DNA from: an uncultured bacterium
Lineage (GTDB): Bacteria; Verrucomicrobiota; Lentisphaeria; Victivallales; UBA1829
DNA: 5,783 nt
Assembly (NCBI GenBank): GCA_900549045.1
Contig: URNE01000173.1
Location: forward strand, 1 to 5,783
Direction: 5' to 3'
In this document: piece after piece, positions 1-5,561 of the stretch
Layout of the letters: the number at the start of each line of letters is the position of its first letter
Numbering within the stretch: position 1 is the stretch's first letter
The notes under the pieces: model-generated
Seen by the model: the letters and a program-made list of their open reading frames with translations, nothing else
Databases searched by the model: none
What the model was told of the DNA's origin: nothing
Made by a program: the position numbers and the translations under genes

Positions 1-251
1 CGGTATTCATACGCGGTGTTCTCCTGAAGTTTGAAAAGAGAGCCGCGGAGCTCTTTCCCGTCGGGAGAGAGAACCATGTTCAATGCGGGAAGCCATTCCC
101 CGGTTTTGGTTTTGCGGTATTGCAGCACGGTTCCGTCCGCTCCAGCGGAAGTGTAGATGGAGGCGCTGTTGAAACCGGGAACGGCTGCGGGGTAATCGGC
201 TGCACAGAAGAGCGCTGTGCAGAAAAGCGTGAGAGCTGAAAGTTTTTTCAT
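1..251 (-). CDS. Secreted protein with N-terminal signal peptide and fibronectin III-like start (partial, 3' end outside window)
   Basis: The first 83 codons of a leftward gene are visible. The protein begins MKKLSALTLFCTALFCAADY, a typical Sec signal peptide: KK, then a hydrophobic core of about 13 residues, with likely cleavage at FCA-AD around residues 17-18. No proper lipobox is present, so signal peptidase I processing is favoured. The mature part (about 25-83) has short strand-like segments and the pattern V-L-Q-Y-R-K, E-W, L-R-G-S-L, L-Q-E-N-T-A-Y-E-Y. The final L-x-x-x-T-x-Y-x-Y resembles the tyrosine corner of fibronectin type III or purple acid phosphatase N-terminal domains. Similar modules precede beta-helix or hydrolase domains in secreted proteins of this bacterial group, but the catalytic part lies outside the window, so no function is assigned. 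Its ATG shares an A with the TAA of the upstream prepilin-like gene, and a weak CAGG lies 8 bases before it, so translational coupling and one mRNA are likely. Confidence 0.75.
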   Translation of the reverse strand, partial: MKKLSALTLFCTALFCAADYPAAVPGFNSASIYTSAGADGTVLQYRKTKTGEWLPALNMVLSPDGKELRGSLFKLQENTAYEY

Positions 252-1063
252 TATTTGAACCTGAAGTTGGTTGTGTCAAAGTTGCCGGAGGAAAAACGGA
301 CGGTTCTGACGGAGCCGTTGAGATAGAGAAAGTTTGCCTGCCCCTGATGATGGTTCCAGGCCGGAGTTTTCTTTCCTGCCGTTCCGGGCCAGAAAGCGGT
401 TGCGGACGGGTTGTAAGTGCCTGTTTTGCAATAGGCGTCGTTGCCGCCGGTGAAGTTCGTTTCGGTGAACAGGATAGTATCGGCGTAAATCTGGTTTGCC
501 CGCGGGATGATGATGCGGGAGTTGGCGGTGAACATCTGTTTGATGTAAACCCGTTTGAAACGTTCTTCTCCGAGTTTGGCTTCATTGTCCAGCGCTATGT
601 TTGCCGCCGCGTAGGTTGGAAAGTATCCAAGAATTCCAGTCGGATTTTTTGTGTGCTGCGGATTGTCCGTTGTTGCGGATGAACAATAAAAGATTCCGCT
701 CGGTTTGCTTCTGTATACGCCGTTTTTGTAGAATCCGGTGCTGCTGTCGATGGTTTCGCTCAGAGTATACTGTTTTCCGTTTCCAAGATAGCGGTAAAGG
801 TATGCGCTCCAGATCTGCTTGTCGCTCGCCGAGTCCGGAACAAGCATGTCGTCGTTGTCGGATGTATACAGTCCGATTGCGGTATTGAATGATTTCAGGT
901 TGTTGACACAGCTGATTTTTCTTGCTGTTTCCCTTGCCGCATTCAGCGCCGGCAGCAGCATTCCGGCGAGGATTGCGATGATTGCAATTACTACGAGGAG
1001 TTCTATGAGGGTGAATTTCTTTGACTCATGCATCAAAGGATTGTGTGGTGTGCGTGGTTTCAT
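251..1063 (-). CDS. Prepilin-type N-terminal cleavage/methylation domain protein with H-X9-DG-like C-terminus (type II pseudopilin-like)
   Basis: This is a 270-residue pseudopilin-like exported protein. Residues 1-16 form a short polar, charged leader ending S-K-K. Residue F17 then starts the conserved FTLIELLVV segment, with the usual Glu at +5 (E21), continuing as a hydrophobic helix to about residue 40 (MLLPALNAAR). At the C-terminus H239 is followed by nine residues and then N249-G250, matching the processing-associated H-X9-DG motif except for Asn in place of Asp. The middle region is Tyr/Ser/Thr-rich and globular. The ATG at 1063 is chosen because AAAGG lies 10 bases upstream; an upstream in-frame ATG at 1129 would fall inside the -10 region, and a third ATG at 1033 lacks a Shine-Dalgarno sequence. 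Known members need prepilin peptidase and a type II or IV assembly system, none of which is encoded here. The residue before the cleavage site is Lys, not the classical Gly. Its role is unknown; in this phylum such proteins commonly sit beside secreted carbohydrate-active proteins, consistent with the coupled downstream gene. Confidence 0.88.
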   Translation of the reverse strand: MKPRTPHNPLMHESKKFTLIELLVVIAIIAILAGMLLPALNAARETARKISCVNNLKSFNTAIGLYTSDNDDMLVPDSASDKQIWSAYLYRYLGNGKQYTLSETIDSSTGFYKNGVYRSKPSGIFYCSSATTDNPQHTKNPTGILGYFPTYAAANIALDNEAKLGEERFKRVYIKQMFTANSRIIIPRANQIYADTILFTETNFTGGNDAYCKTGTYNPSATAFWPGTAGKKTPAWNHHQGQANFLYLNGSVRTVRFSSGNFDTTNFRFK

Positions 1064-1117
1064 CGTCTGGCAGCCTTTCTTCGTTGGTTGAACAATCTTT
1101 GAATCCGTCCGCATATA

Positions 1118-1146
1118 ATTATAGCACAAAACACTGATTATGTCAA
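1118..1146 (-). promoter_or_regulatory. Sigma-70 promoter of the prepilin-like/secreted protein unit
   Basis: On the minus strand a perfect TTGACA (1146-1141) is separated by exactly 17 bases from a perfect TATAAT (1123-1118). The predicted start is near 1111, giving an untranslated leader of about 48 bases before the ATG at 1063. A run of T-rich sequence just upstream of the -35 could also act as an UP-like element. Such a perfect promoter would be expected to be strong unless repressed, which fits the operator-like spacer described separately. Confidence 0.85.
1123..1138. promoter_or_regulatory. Operator-like element in the prepilin promoter spacer
   Basis: On the plus strand this reads AGCACA-N6-TGAT and aligns with the perfect inverted repeat ATCACA-N4-TGTGAT in the regulator's own promoter. 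Both lie in the same position, between -10 and -35. Identity continues into the flanks (TAATTATA on the left, TATG then CAA on the right). The dyad itself is degenerate here, so this would be a weaker or asymmetric site. The call rests on the two-promoter comparison and is inference. Confidence 0.5.
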
Positions 1147-1152
1147 GAGGGC

Positions 1153-1197
1153 AAAAGAAAAAAATCCGGAAAAATAAAGGTTTCCATGGGAGCGGAT
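1153..1197 (-). terminator. Probable intrinsic terminator of the GntR/solute-binding regulator
   Basis: Three bases past the regulator's TAA, the minus strand carries ATCCG (1197-1193) and, after a long interval, CGGAT (1168-1164). An inner GGAAA/TTTCC pairing is also possible. A run of seven T (1164-1158), then C and four more T, follows. The outer stem is short and the loop long, so it may be only partly efficient. It sits directly before the prepilin promoter, where insulation would be useful. Confidence 0.45.
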
Positions 1198-1199
1198 GT

Positions 1200-2525
1200 T
1201 TATTCAGGGGCGTTCTTGCGGATGTTCAGGAACAGACGGATGGCGTTGGCAAGTTCCGGGAGCGCATGGGAGAGCGAAAGACTGTCGTTTTCGATGATGT
1301 ATCCGACTCCGGTTTGAACAAGCGTGGTCAGCTCCGGGAAACCGAGTTCGTATTCCGCCGTCATCGCGTCCATTTCGGTGAGAAACAGACGGTCGCGCGG
1401 GTCGGAAAGGTCGATGGATTTCTGCGCGGAGGTCTTGCGGATCGGGATTCCGTATTTCTCTTCCGCGATGTAGTCCTGCACTTTTTCGGAGAGCATGAAG
1501 CGCAGGAATTCGAGGATGAGGTCGCTGTTGACGCACTCCTTGCGCACGCAGAGCAGGTCGGTCGCCTGCGCCATGGCGGCGGTTCCGCCGGGGATGTGCG
1601 GAAGGGGGAGAACCTGCCAGTTCCGGTTTCCGCTGTGTTTGAGCTGACAGAGCATCTCCCGTTCGGAGAGCGCGAACGCAAGTTTCCCTTCCACGAAATC
1701 CATGTAGTTGTCGTGCCGTATGTTCGGACCGAGAGTCCGCTTGAGGCGGCGGATTGTTTCGACGCCGCGCATGGTCGCGGGAGAATCCAGCTGAACCGGA
1801 TCTTCCGCCGCGGGGTTGATGAGTCTTCCGCCGCAGCGGAAAATGAAGCTGCTCCAGAAGTAGACCGCGTAGGAATAGTTGAGAATGTTCTCCGCCGGAT
1901 AAACGGATTTGAGTTTTCGGATGATTGCGAGAAAATCGTCAAACGTCCAGTCCGGCGAGGGCAGGGGAACACCGGCCTTTGCGAGCATCTCCGGGTTGCA
2001 GAACATCACGCGCGGCGAGAAGATGAACGGAATTCCGTAGATGGAGCCGTCCGCATTGCGGAATCCGCGGAACGGCGTCTGGAAGAACTCCCCGCCGTCT
2101 CCGTGGATTTCGCGGAAATACGGCGCAAGGTCCAGATATTCATTGCGGTACTGCTGCACGTGCAGAGTGGTTCGCAGTTCAAACATTCCGCGAGTGAATC
2201 CGGGTGAAAGACGGAGCTCCGGAAGTTCCTGTTTCAGCAGTTCCGCGAATCCGGGAACCCAGGGACGGTCCGGTTCAAACAGAACGAGATTTGAGGGAAG
2301 CAGACATTTTTGCCATCCCTCCCGGACGATGCTGCCCTGCCGGCTGAGCGAGCGCAGAATTCCTGCCTGGACGAGCGTCGCAACGGCGTGTTGAATCATC
2401 GCGAACGAAGCATCGACTTCCTGTGCGATTTTCCGTGCCGCCGGGATCGTTTCGCCTGTTTTGTATTCCCCCGACTCCAGACGGTCGAGAATGTAGTCGC
2501 AACCCTGAGATACCTTGTCTTTCAT
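1200..2525 (-). CDS. GntR-type winged-helix regulator fused to a cytoplasmic ABC-type sugar-binding (SBP family 1/8-like) domain
   Basis: This 441-residue protein has no signal peptide. Residues 1-70 follow the GntR winged-helix plan: YILDRLESGEY, then G-E-T-I-P-A-A-R-K-I-A, a recognition-helix region at about 39-53 (ASFAMIQHAVATLVQAGIL) and the wing residues R-Q-G-S-I-V. From about 80 to 440 it resembles an extracellular solute-binding protein of the maltose/multiple-sugar type: G-S-I-Y-G-I-P at 160-166, N-P-E-M-L-A-K-A-G at 177-185, W-T-F-D-D-F at 193-198, F-V-E-G-K-L-A-F at 277-284, and a C-terminal F-M-L-S-E-K-V-Q with Y-G-I-P-I-R at 358-363. The usual GntR effector domains (FCD, UTRA, aminotransferase-like) are absent. 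The inferred role is a one-component intracellular sensor in which ligand closure of the binding domain changes DNA binding; SgrR of Escherichia coli is a known precedent for joining a DNA-binding head to a solute-binding fold. The start at 2525 is preceded by AGGT 5 bases upstream. It is divergent from the MFS gene and upstream of the prepilin unit. The ligand is not identifiable, though sugars are typical for the fold. Confidence 0.85.
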   Translation of the reverse strand: MKDKVSQGCDYILDRLESGEYKTGETIPAARKIAQEVDASFAMIQHAVATLVQAGILRSLSRQGSIVREGWQKCLLPSNLVLFEPDRPWVPGFAELLKQELPELRLSPGFTRGMFELRTTLHVQQYRNEYLDLAPYFREIHGDGGEFFQTPFRGFRNADGSIYGIPFIFSPRVMFCNPEMLAKAGVPLPSPDWTFDDFLAIIRKLKSVYPAENILNYSYAVYFWSSFIFRCGGRLINPAAEDPVQLDSPATMRGVETIRRLKRTLGPNIRHDNYMDFVEGKLAFALSEREMLCQLKHSGNRNWQVLPLPHIPGGTAAMAQATDLLCVRKECVNSDLILEFLRFMLSEKVQDYIAEEKYGIPIRKTSAQKSIDLSDPRDRLFLTEMDAMTAEYELGFPELTTLVQTGVGYIIENDSLSLSHALPELANAIRLFLNIRKNAPE

Positions 2526-2550
2526 ATGTTACCTGCTGTTTACCGGAGTA

Positions 2551-2579
2551 ATTATATCACACTTTTGTGATTATGCCAA
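2551..2579 (-). promoter_or_regulatory. Sigma-70 promoter of the GntR/solute-binding regulator
   Basis: On the minus strand TTGGCA (2579-2574) is followed after 17 bases by a perfect TATAAT (2556-2551). The predicted start is near 2544, giving a leader of about 18 bases with AGGT before the ATG at 2525. The spacer is almost entirely filled by an inverted repeat, implying repression by steric block of RNA polymerase. Confidence 0.8.
2556..2571. promoter_or_regulatory. Perfect inverted-repeat operator candidate inside the regulator promoter
   Basis: ATCACA (2556-2561), CTTT, TGTGAT (2566-2571) is a perfect 6-base dyad located between the -35 and -10 boxes of the adjacent regulator gene. It is in the everted order relative to a CRP site (TGTGA-N6-TCACA), so CRP binding is not implied. 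Its position and its partial recurrence in the prepilin promoter make it the best candidate binding site for the GntR-type protein encoded next to it. That assignment is inference. Confidence 0.6.
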
Positions 2580-2615
2580 TCCGGGAAAGATAAAAAACGG
2601 GAAAAAAACGGCATG

Positions 2616-2658
2616 GATTGAAACTTCGTCTGTTCGGTGGTATATTATCGCTTCAATC
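2616..2658. repeat. Inverted repeat spanning the MFS promoter
   Basis: GATTGAA (2616-2622) and its exact complement TTCAATC (2652-2658) lie 29 bases apart. One arm covers the -35 box and the other the predicted transcription start. The arms are 36 bases apart start to start. They could be paired half-sites for a regulator, but a 7-base match at this spacing may be chance. Confidence 0.3.
2618..2646 (+). promoter_or_regulatory. Sigma-70 promoter of the MFS transporter gene
   Basis: TTGAAA (2618-2623) and TATATT (2641-2646) are spaced by 17 bases, a near-consensus arrangement. Transcription would start near 2653, leaving a short leader of about 24 bases containing an AAGGA ribosome-binding site. 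It is back to back with the regulator promoter, with 38 bases between the two -35 boxes. Confidence 0.7.
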
Positions 2659-2663
2659 AGAAT

Positions 2664-2668
2664 AAGGA
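2664..2668 (+). promoter_or_regulatory. Ribosome-binding site fixing the MFS start
   Basis: AAGGA lies 8 bases before the ATG at 2677. It decides the start: an open frame extends upstream to an ATG at 2515, but that longer reading would run through both divergent promoters and has no Shine-Dalgarno sequence. Confidence 0.75.
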
Positions 2669-2676
2669 AATGCGAA

Positions 2677-4014
2677 ATGATATACGACAGACCGCTGACG
2701 GATGAGCAGCGACGGGTTTCTCAGCTCAACTACAATCTCTTCAACATCGTCAACGGAGCCTCCTACATGTGTCTCGGGGAGACGGTCATCATTCTGTTTG
2801 CCGTGAAGCTCCATGCCCCGAATGTGATTGTCGCCGTGATCGGCTCGATGCTTTTTCTCGGCTTCCTGCTTCTGCCGCTGGGCGTGGTGCGTACGGCGCA
2901 GGTCGGCGCGGCGCGAAGTCAGGCGGATTTCTGGGTCTGCCGCAACGTCGCCGCTCTGCTCGTCGCCGTGAGCGCGCTGATTCTGCCGCTGAGCCAGTGC
3001 CTCGCGTGGGGATTGCTTCTGCTCGGCAGCTTTCTGTTTTACGGGTTCCGCGCCGCCGGAGTGGTCATGTCCCAGCCGCTGATCGGCGACATCACGAACA
3101 ATATGGACCGCGCCCGTCTGATCGCCCGATCAACCGGACTTTTCTATGTCTCCGGACTCGTCGCGATGGTGACAATCAGCCTGATTCTCGGTCATTACGA
3201 CAGCCTCTGGGTGCTGGTCGGCATCATCGTCGCCGGCGCGTGCTGCGGCGTTACGGCGTCGACTTTTGTGCGTAAGATCGATGAAACTTCCGCGATTCGC
3301 CGTTCCGCGCAGGCGCCGCTTTTCCCCCAGCTCAAAACGGCGTTTTTCGATTCAACTCTTCGCCGCCAGATCTGCGCCGGATTCATGGTCAACCTCGCGA
3401 TCATCATGATGGCGCCGATTGCGATTCTCACGATGAAACGCGGCTACGGCGTCAGCGACACGCAGGCGATACTCTTCTCCATCGTCCAGTTCGCCTCCTC
3501 GATAGCGGCAACGCAGATCAGCGGAAAAATCACCGAGAAGATCGGCCCCCGAAAGGTCGCAATCTACTCGTACATGCTGATCTTTCCGATCTGTCTCTTC
3601 TGGCTGTTCGCGCCCGCCGCAGTGTCTTCGGTCTGGATGTGGGGACTCTTTGCCCTCCCGTTCATCCTGATCGGCGCAATGATGGTTTCCGCGCAGAATG
3701 CAATGGTGCACTACTTCCTGATGGCGGTGCCTAAGGAGCGGCAGGTCGCAAGTTCGATGTTCATCAGCGTCGTAACCGGCGCCGCCGCGGGCGTGACCGG
3801 CATGTTCGTCGCCGGCGGCCTCCTGAAGCTCGCGGAACGTTTCCTCGGTTCCGGGCTCCCGATGTACCGCGCCTACTTCGTCGCCGCGGGCGTGCTCTTC
3901 CTTGCCGGGCTGACTCAGGTGGTCCGTCTGGTTCCGGTGATCGACGCCTTCCTGCAGGAGCACGGCATGGAGAAGACCCGCTCGGTTATCCGCGAAGTCG
4001 TTCACCACAAATAA
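2677..4014 (+). CDS. MFS (major facilitator superfamily) transporter, 12 TM, substrate unknown
   Basis: This is a 445-residue inner-membrane secondary transporter. Hydrophobic segments consistent with 12 helices occur, for example at about 24-44, 50-70, 90-106, 108-130, 153-172, 176-195, 233-252, 264-280, 296-312, 318-340, 358-382 and 398-417. A central cytoplasmic loop (about 199-230) is charged. The MFS motif A signature appears between helices 8 and 9 as G-K-I-T-E-K-I-G-P-R-K (283-293). The equivalent loop 2-3 in the N-half (about 70-89) is strongly degenerate. A conserved-looking G-D-I-T-N-N-M-D-R-A-R (137-147) lies between helices 4 and 5, with a similar amphipathic V-P-K-E-R-Q-V-A-S-S (351-360) in the C-half. 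N- and C-termini are predicted cytoplasmic. The gene is monocistronic, with its own promoter and terminator, and divergent from the GntR/solute-binding regulator, which suggests but does not prove co-regulation. Substrate class cannot be read from sequence; sugar or oligosaccharide uptake and drug efflux are both possible. Confidence 0.88.
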   Translation: MIYDRPLTDEQRRVSQLNYNLFNIVNGASYMCLGETVIILFAVKLHAPNVIVAVIGSMLFLGFLLLPLGVVRTAQVGAARSQADFWVCRNVAALLVAVSALILPLSQCLAWGLLLLGSFLFYGFRAAGVVMSQPLIGDITNNMDRARLIARSTGLFYVSGLVAMVTISLILGHYDSLWVLVGIIVAGACCGVTASTFVRKIDETSAIRRSAQAPLFPQLKTAFFDSTLRRQICAGFMVNLAIIMMAPIAILTMKRGYGVSDTQAILFSIVQFASSIAATQISGKITEKIGPRKVAIYSYMLIFPICLFWLFAPAAVSSVWMWGLFALPFILIGAMMVSAQNAMVHYFLMAVPKERQVASSMFISVVTGAAAGVTGMFVAGGLLKLAERFLGSGLPMYRAYFVAAGVLFLAGLTQVVRLVPVIDAFLQEHGMEKTRSVIREVVHHK

Positions 4015-4036
4015 CCTGTTTGCAGACCATCTTTTT

Positions 4037-4080
4037 CGCGTCTCACGCTTGACATTCGCGGGAGACGCGTTATTTTTTTT
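4037..4080 (+). terminator. Intrinsic terminator of the MFS gene
   Basis: CGCGTCTC (4037-4044) pairs perfectly with GAGACGCG (4062-4069). An A-G mismatch then leads to a further CGC/GCG pairing around a 9-base loop. The stem is followed by TTATTTTTTTT (4070-4080). The stem lies 22 bases after the MFS stop codon. The opposite strand lacks a matching T run, so it acts in the plus direction only. Confidence 0.88.
4049..4076 (+). promoter_or_regulatory. Probable cca promoter embedded in the MFS terminator
   Basis: A perfect TTGACA (4049-4054) lies in the terminator loop, and TATTTT (4071-4076) within the T tract is 16 bases downstream, giving a predicted start near 4083 and a leader of about 28 bases. 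The -10 box matches consensus at only four of six positions. No better promoter lies between the MFS stop and cca, so this is the likeliest source of cca transcription besides readthrough. Confidence 0.55.
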
Positions 4081-4098
4081 ATGAATTTTGGTGATCCC

Positions 4099-4104
4099 AA
4101 GGAG
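4099..4104 (+). promoter_or_regulatory. Ribosome-binding site fixing the cca start
   Basis: AAGGAG lies 6 bases before the ATG at 4111. It selects this start over an in-frame ATG at 4081, which directly abuts the terminator T tract, has no Shine-Dalgarno sequence and would sit at about the predicted transcription start. Confidence 0.85.
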
Positions 4105-4110
4105 AATTTT

Positions 4111-5448
4111 ATGAAAACAGAACTGCCGTCGATCCCGCTTTTTTCGGAGGCTGCGGAAATTGTCGCTGAACTCAAACGTCATGGTAAAAAAGCGTTTCTC
4201 ATCGGCGGCTGTGTGCGCGACATGCTGCTTGGCGCTTCCCCGCACGATGTCGATATCGCGACTTCCGCGACCCCGGAGGAGATACAGCGGATTTTTGAAA
4301 AAACGTATGCCGTAGGCGCCTCGTTCGGCGTCGTCACCGTCGTTCAGAACGGCCGCTGTTTTGAAATTGCGACTCTGCGCGAGGAACGCGACTACATGGA
4401 CGGCCGTCGCCCCGAAGCCGTGCATTACACGGACAGCGAAGTTCTGGATGTCGTCCGCCGCGATTTTACGGTGAATGGACTCCTCTGCGATCCCGCGTCC
4501 GGCGAGGTGTTCGACCATGTCGGCGGAATTGCTGATCTGCATCGCGGAATCCTGCGCACCATAGGAGATCCGGACCGTCGCTTTTCGGAAGATTATCTCA
4601 GGATTCTGCGGGCGGTCCGTTTCACCGTCCGGCTCGGTTTTGAACTTGATTCCGCCACGCGCGACGCCGCCCGGCGTCACGCGGAAAAACTTTCCGTCCT
4701 TTCCGCCGAACGGGTGCGCGACGAGGTGGAGAAAATGCTGCTCGGCCCGCATCCCTCCCGTGCGTTCGAATTGATGCGCGAGCTCGGAATCTTGCGCATC
4801 ATTCTGCCGGAAATCGATGCCCTGCACGGTGTTGAACAGCCTCCCGCGTTTCACCCGGAGGGCGATGTCTTTGCACATACCATGATCATGCTGGAACGCA
4901 TGTGCCACCCGACGCGCGAGCTTGCGTGGAGCGTTCTTCTTCATGACATCGGCAAGCCCGCGACTTTTCACATTCATGAGGACGGCGTGATTCATTTTTA
5001 CGGACACGAAGCCGTCGGCAGCCGGATGGCGGAATCGGTCCTGACCCGTCTGCGCTGTCCCGCTTCGCTTGTGAAAAACGTCTCGGCCGCGGTTGCGAAC
5101 CACATGAAATTCGCGAGCGTCGACCGGATGAAGCGTTCGACCTGGCTGAAGATGATTGCCGCTCCGACGTTTCCGACGGACATGGAGTTGAACCGCGTCG
5201 ATTGCGCCTCGTGTCACGGCAAAATGGAGGGCTGGCTCCTGATGCTTGACCGCTGGCGTGCGCTGGACGGCGCCCCCGCCGTGCCGCCACTTCCTGTGAA
5301 CGGCAGAGATCTGATTGCCATCGGCTGCACGCCCGGACCCGCGCTTGGGCGCATGCTCGACACCCTGCGGGATGAATTTCTGGAGGGGCGTCTGTCTGCA
5401 CGCGATGCGCTCCTTGCGTTTGCAAAAGAACATTTCGAGGCGCATTGA
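4111..5448 (+). CDS. cca: CCA tRNA nucleotidyltransferase (class II) with HD domain
   Basis: This cytoplasmic enzyme adds or repairs the 3'-terminal CCA of tRNAs from CTP and ATP without a template. It has 445 residues. The N-terminal nucleotidyltransferase head shows G-G-C-V-R-D at 32-37 and the metal-binding D46-V-D48. Next come the R-R-D-F-T-V-N-G neck motif at 116-123, E-D-Y-L-R at 160-164 followed by R-A-V-R-F (167-171), and E-R-V-R-D-E at 200-205, corresponding to the class II nucleotide-selection motif region. An HD phosphohydrolase-like domain follows, with H256, H278-D279 in L-L-H-D-I-G-K and H299-E300. The C-terminal tail has V-N-G-R-D-L and G-P-A-L-G-R-M-L (396-415), as in HD-containing bacterial CCA enzymes. 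The family includes separate CC-adding and A-adding enzymes in some lineages, and sequence inspection alone does not exclude that specialisation. It is monocistronic with its own terminator, followed by a tRNA-Leu gene on the same strand that already encodes CCA. Confidence 0.95.
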   Translation: MKTELPSIPLFSEAAEIVAELKRHGKKAFLIGGCVRDMLLGASPHDVDIATSATPEEIQRIFEKTYAVGASFGVVTVVQNGRCFEIATLREERDYMDGRRPEAVHYTDSEVLDVVRRDFTVNGLLCDPASGEVFDHVGGIADLHRGILRTIGDPDRRFSEDYLRILRAVRFTVRLGFELDSATRDAARRHAEKLSVLSAERVRDEVEKMLLGPHPSRAFELMRELGILRIILPEIDALHGVEQPPAFHPEGDVFAHTMIMLERMCHPTRELAWSVLLHDIGKPATFHIHEDGVIHFYGHEAVGSRMAESVLTRLRCPASLVKNVSAAVANHMKFASVDRMKRSTWLKMIAAPTFPTDMELNRVDCASCHGKMEGWLLMLDRWRALDGAPAVPPLPVNGRDLIAIGCTPGPALGRMLDTLRDEFLEGRLSARDALLAFAKEHFEAH

Positions 5449-5456
5449 TTGCCGTG

Positions 5457-5486
5457 CGAGGGGAGGGCGGTCCCCCCCTCGTTTTT
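5457..5486 (+). terminator. Intrinsic terminator of cca
   Basis: CGAGGGG (5457-5463) pairs with CCCCTCG (5475-5481), continued past a bulged A by GGG/CCC around a CGGT loop, and is followed by five T (5482-5486). The stem starts 8 bases after the cca stop codon. It is very G/C-rich and should separate cca transcription from the tRNA gene. Confidence 0.9.
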
Positions 5487-5561
5487 CGCTTGTTCCCGCG
5501 CGTAAATCCGCGGAAGCTGGGCGGCATGCGAAAAAATATGCGATTTTGTTAGAAAAACGAT

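Noticed and set aside
7..585. Minus-strand open frame of 192 codons at the left end
   Set aside because: It overlaps the pseudopilin C-terminus and the signal-peptide gene in another frame, and its product is Ser/Arg/Pro-rich without domains. The frame starting at 251 has a signal peptide and a TAATG junction.
1064..1129. Longer start of the prepilin-like gene at 1129
   Set aside because: This ATG lies upstream of the predicted transcription start, inside the promoter spacer, and the extra 22 residues do not resemble a prepilin leader.
1140..2207. Plus-strand open frame of 355 codons opposite the regulator
   Set aside because: It is the antisense shadow of the GntR/solute-binding gene, with low-complexity charged content and no ribosome-binding site.
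2556..2571. CRP-type site
   Set aside because: The half-sites are in everted order (TCACA before TGTGA) with four bases between, whereas CRP sites read TGTGA-N6-TCACA.
4081..4110. Earlier in-frame ATG for cca at 4081
   Set aside because: It has no Shine-Dalgarno sequence and abuts the terminator T tract, while the ATG at 4111 has AAGGAG at ideal spacing.
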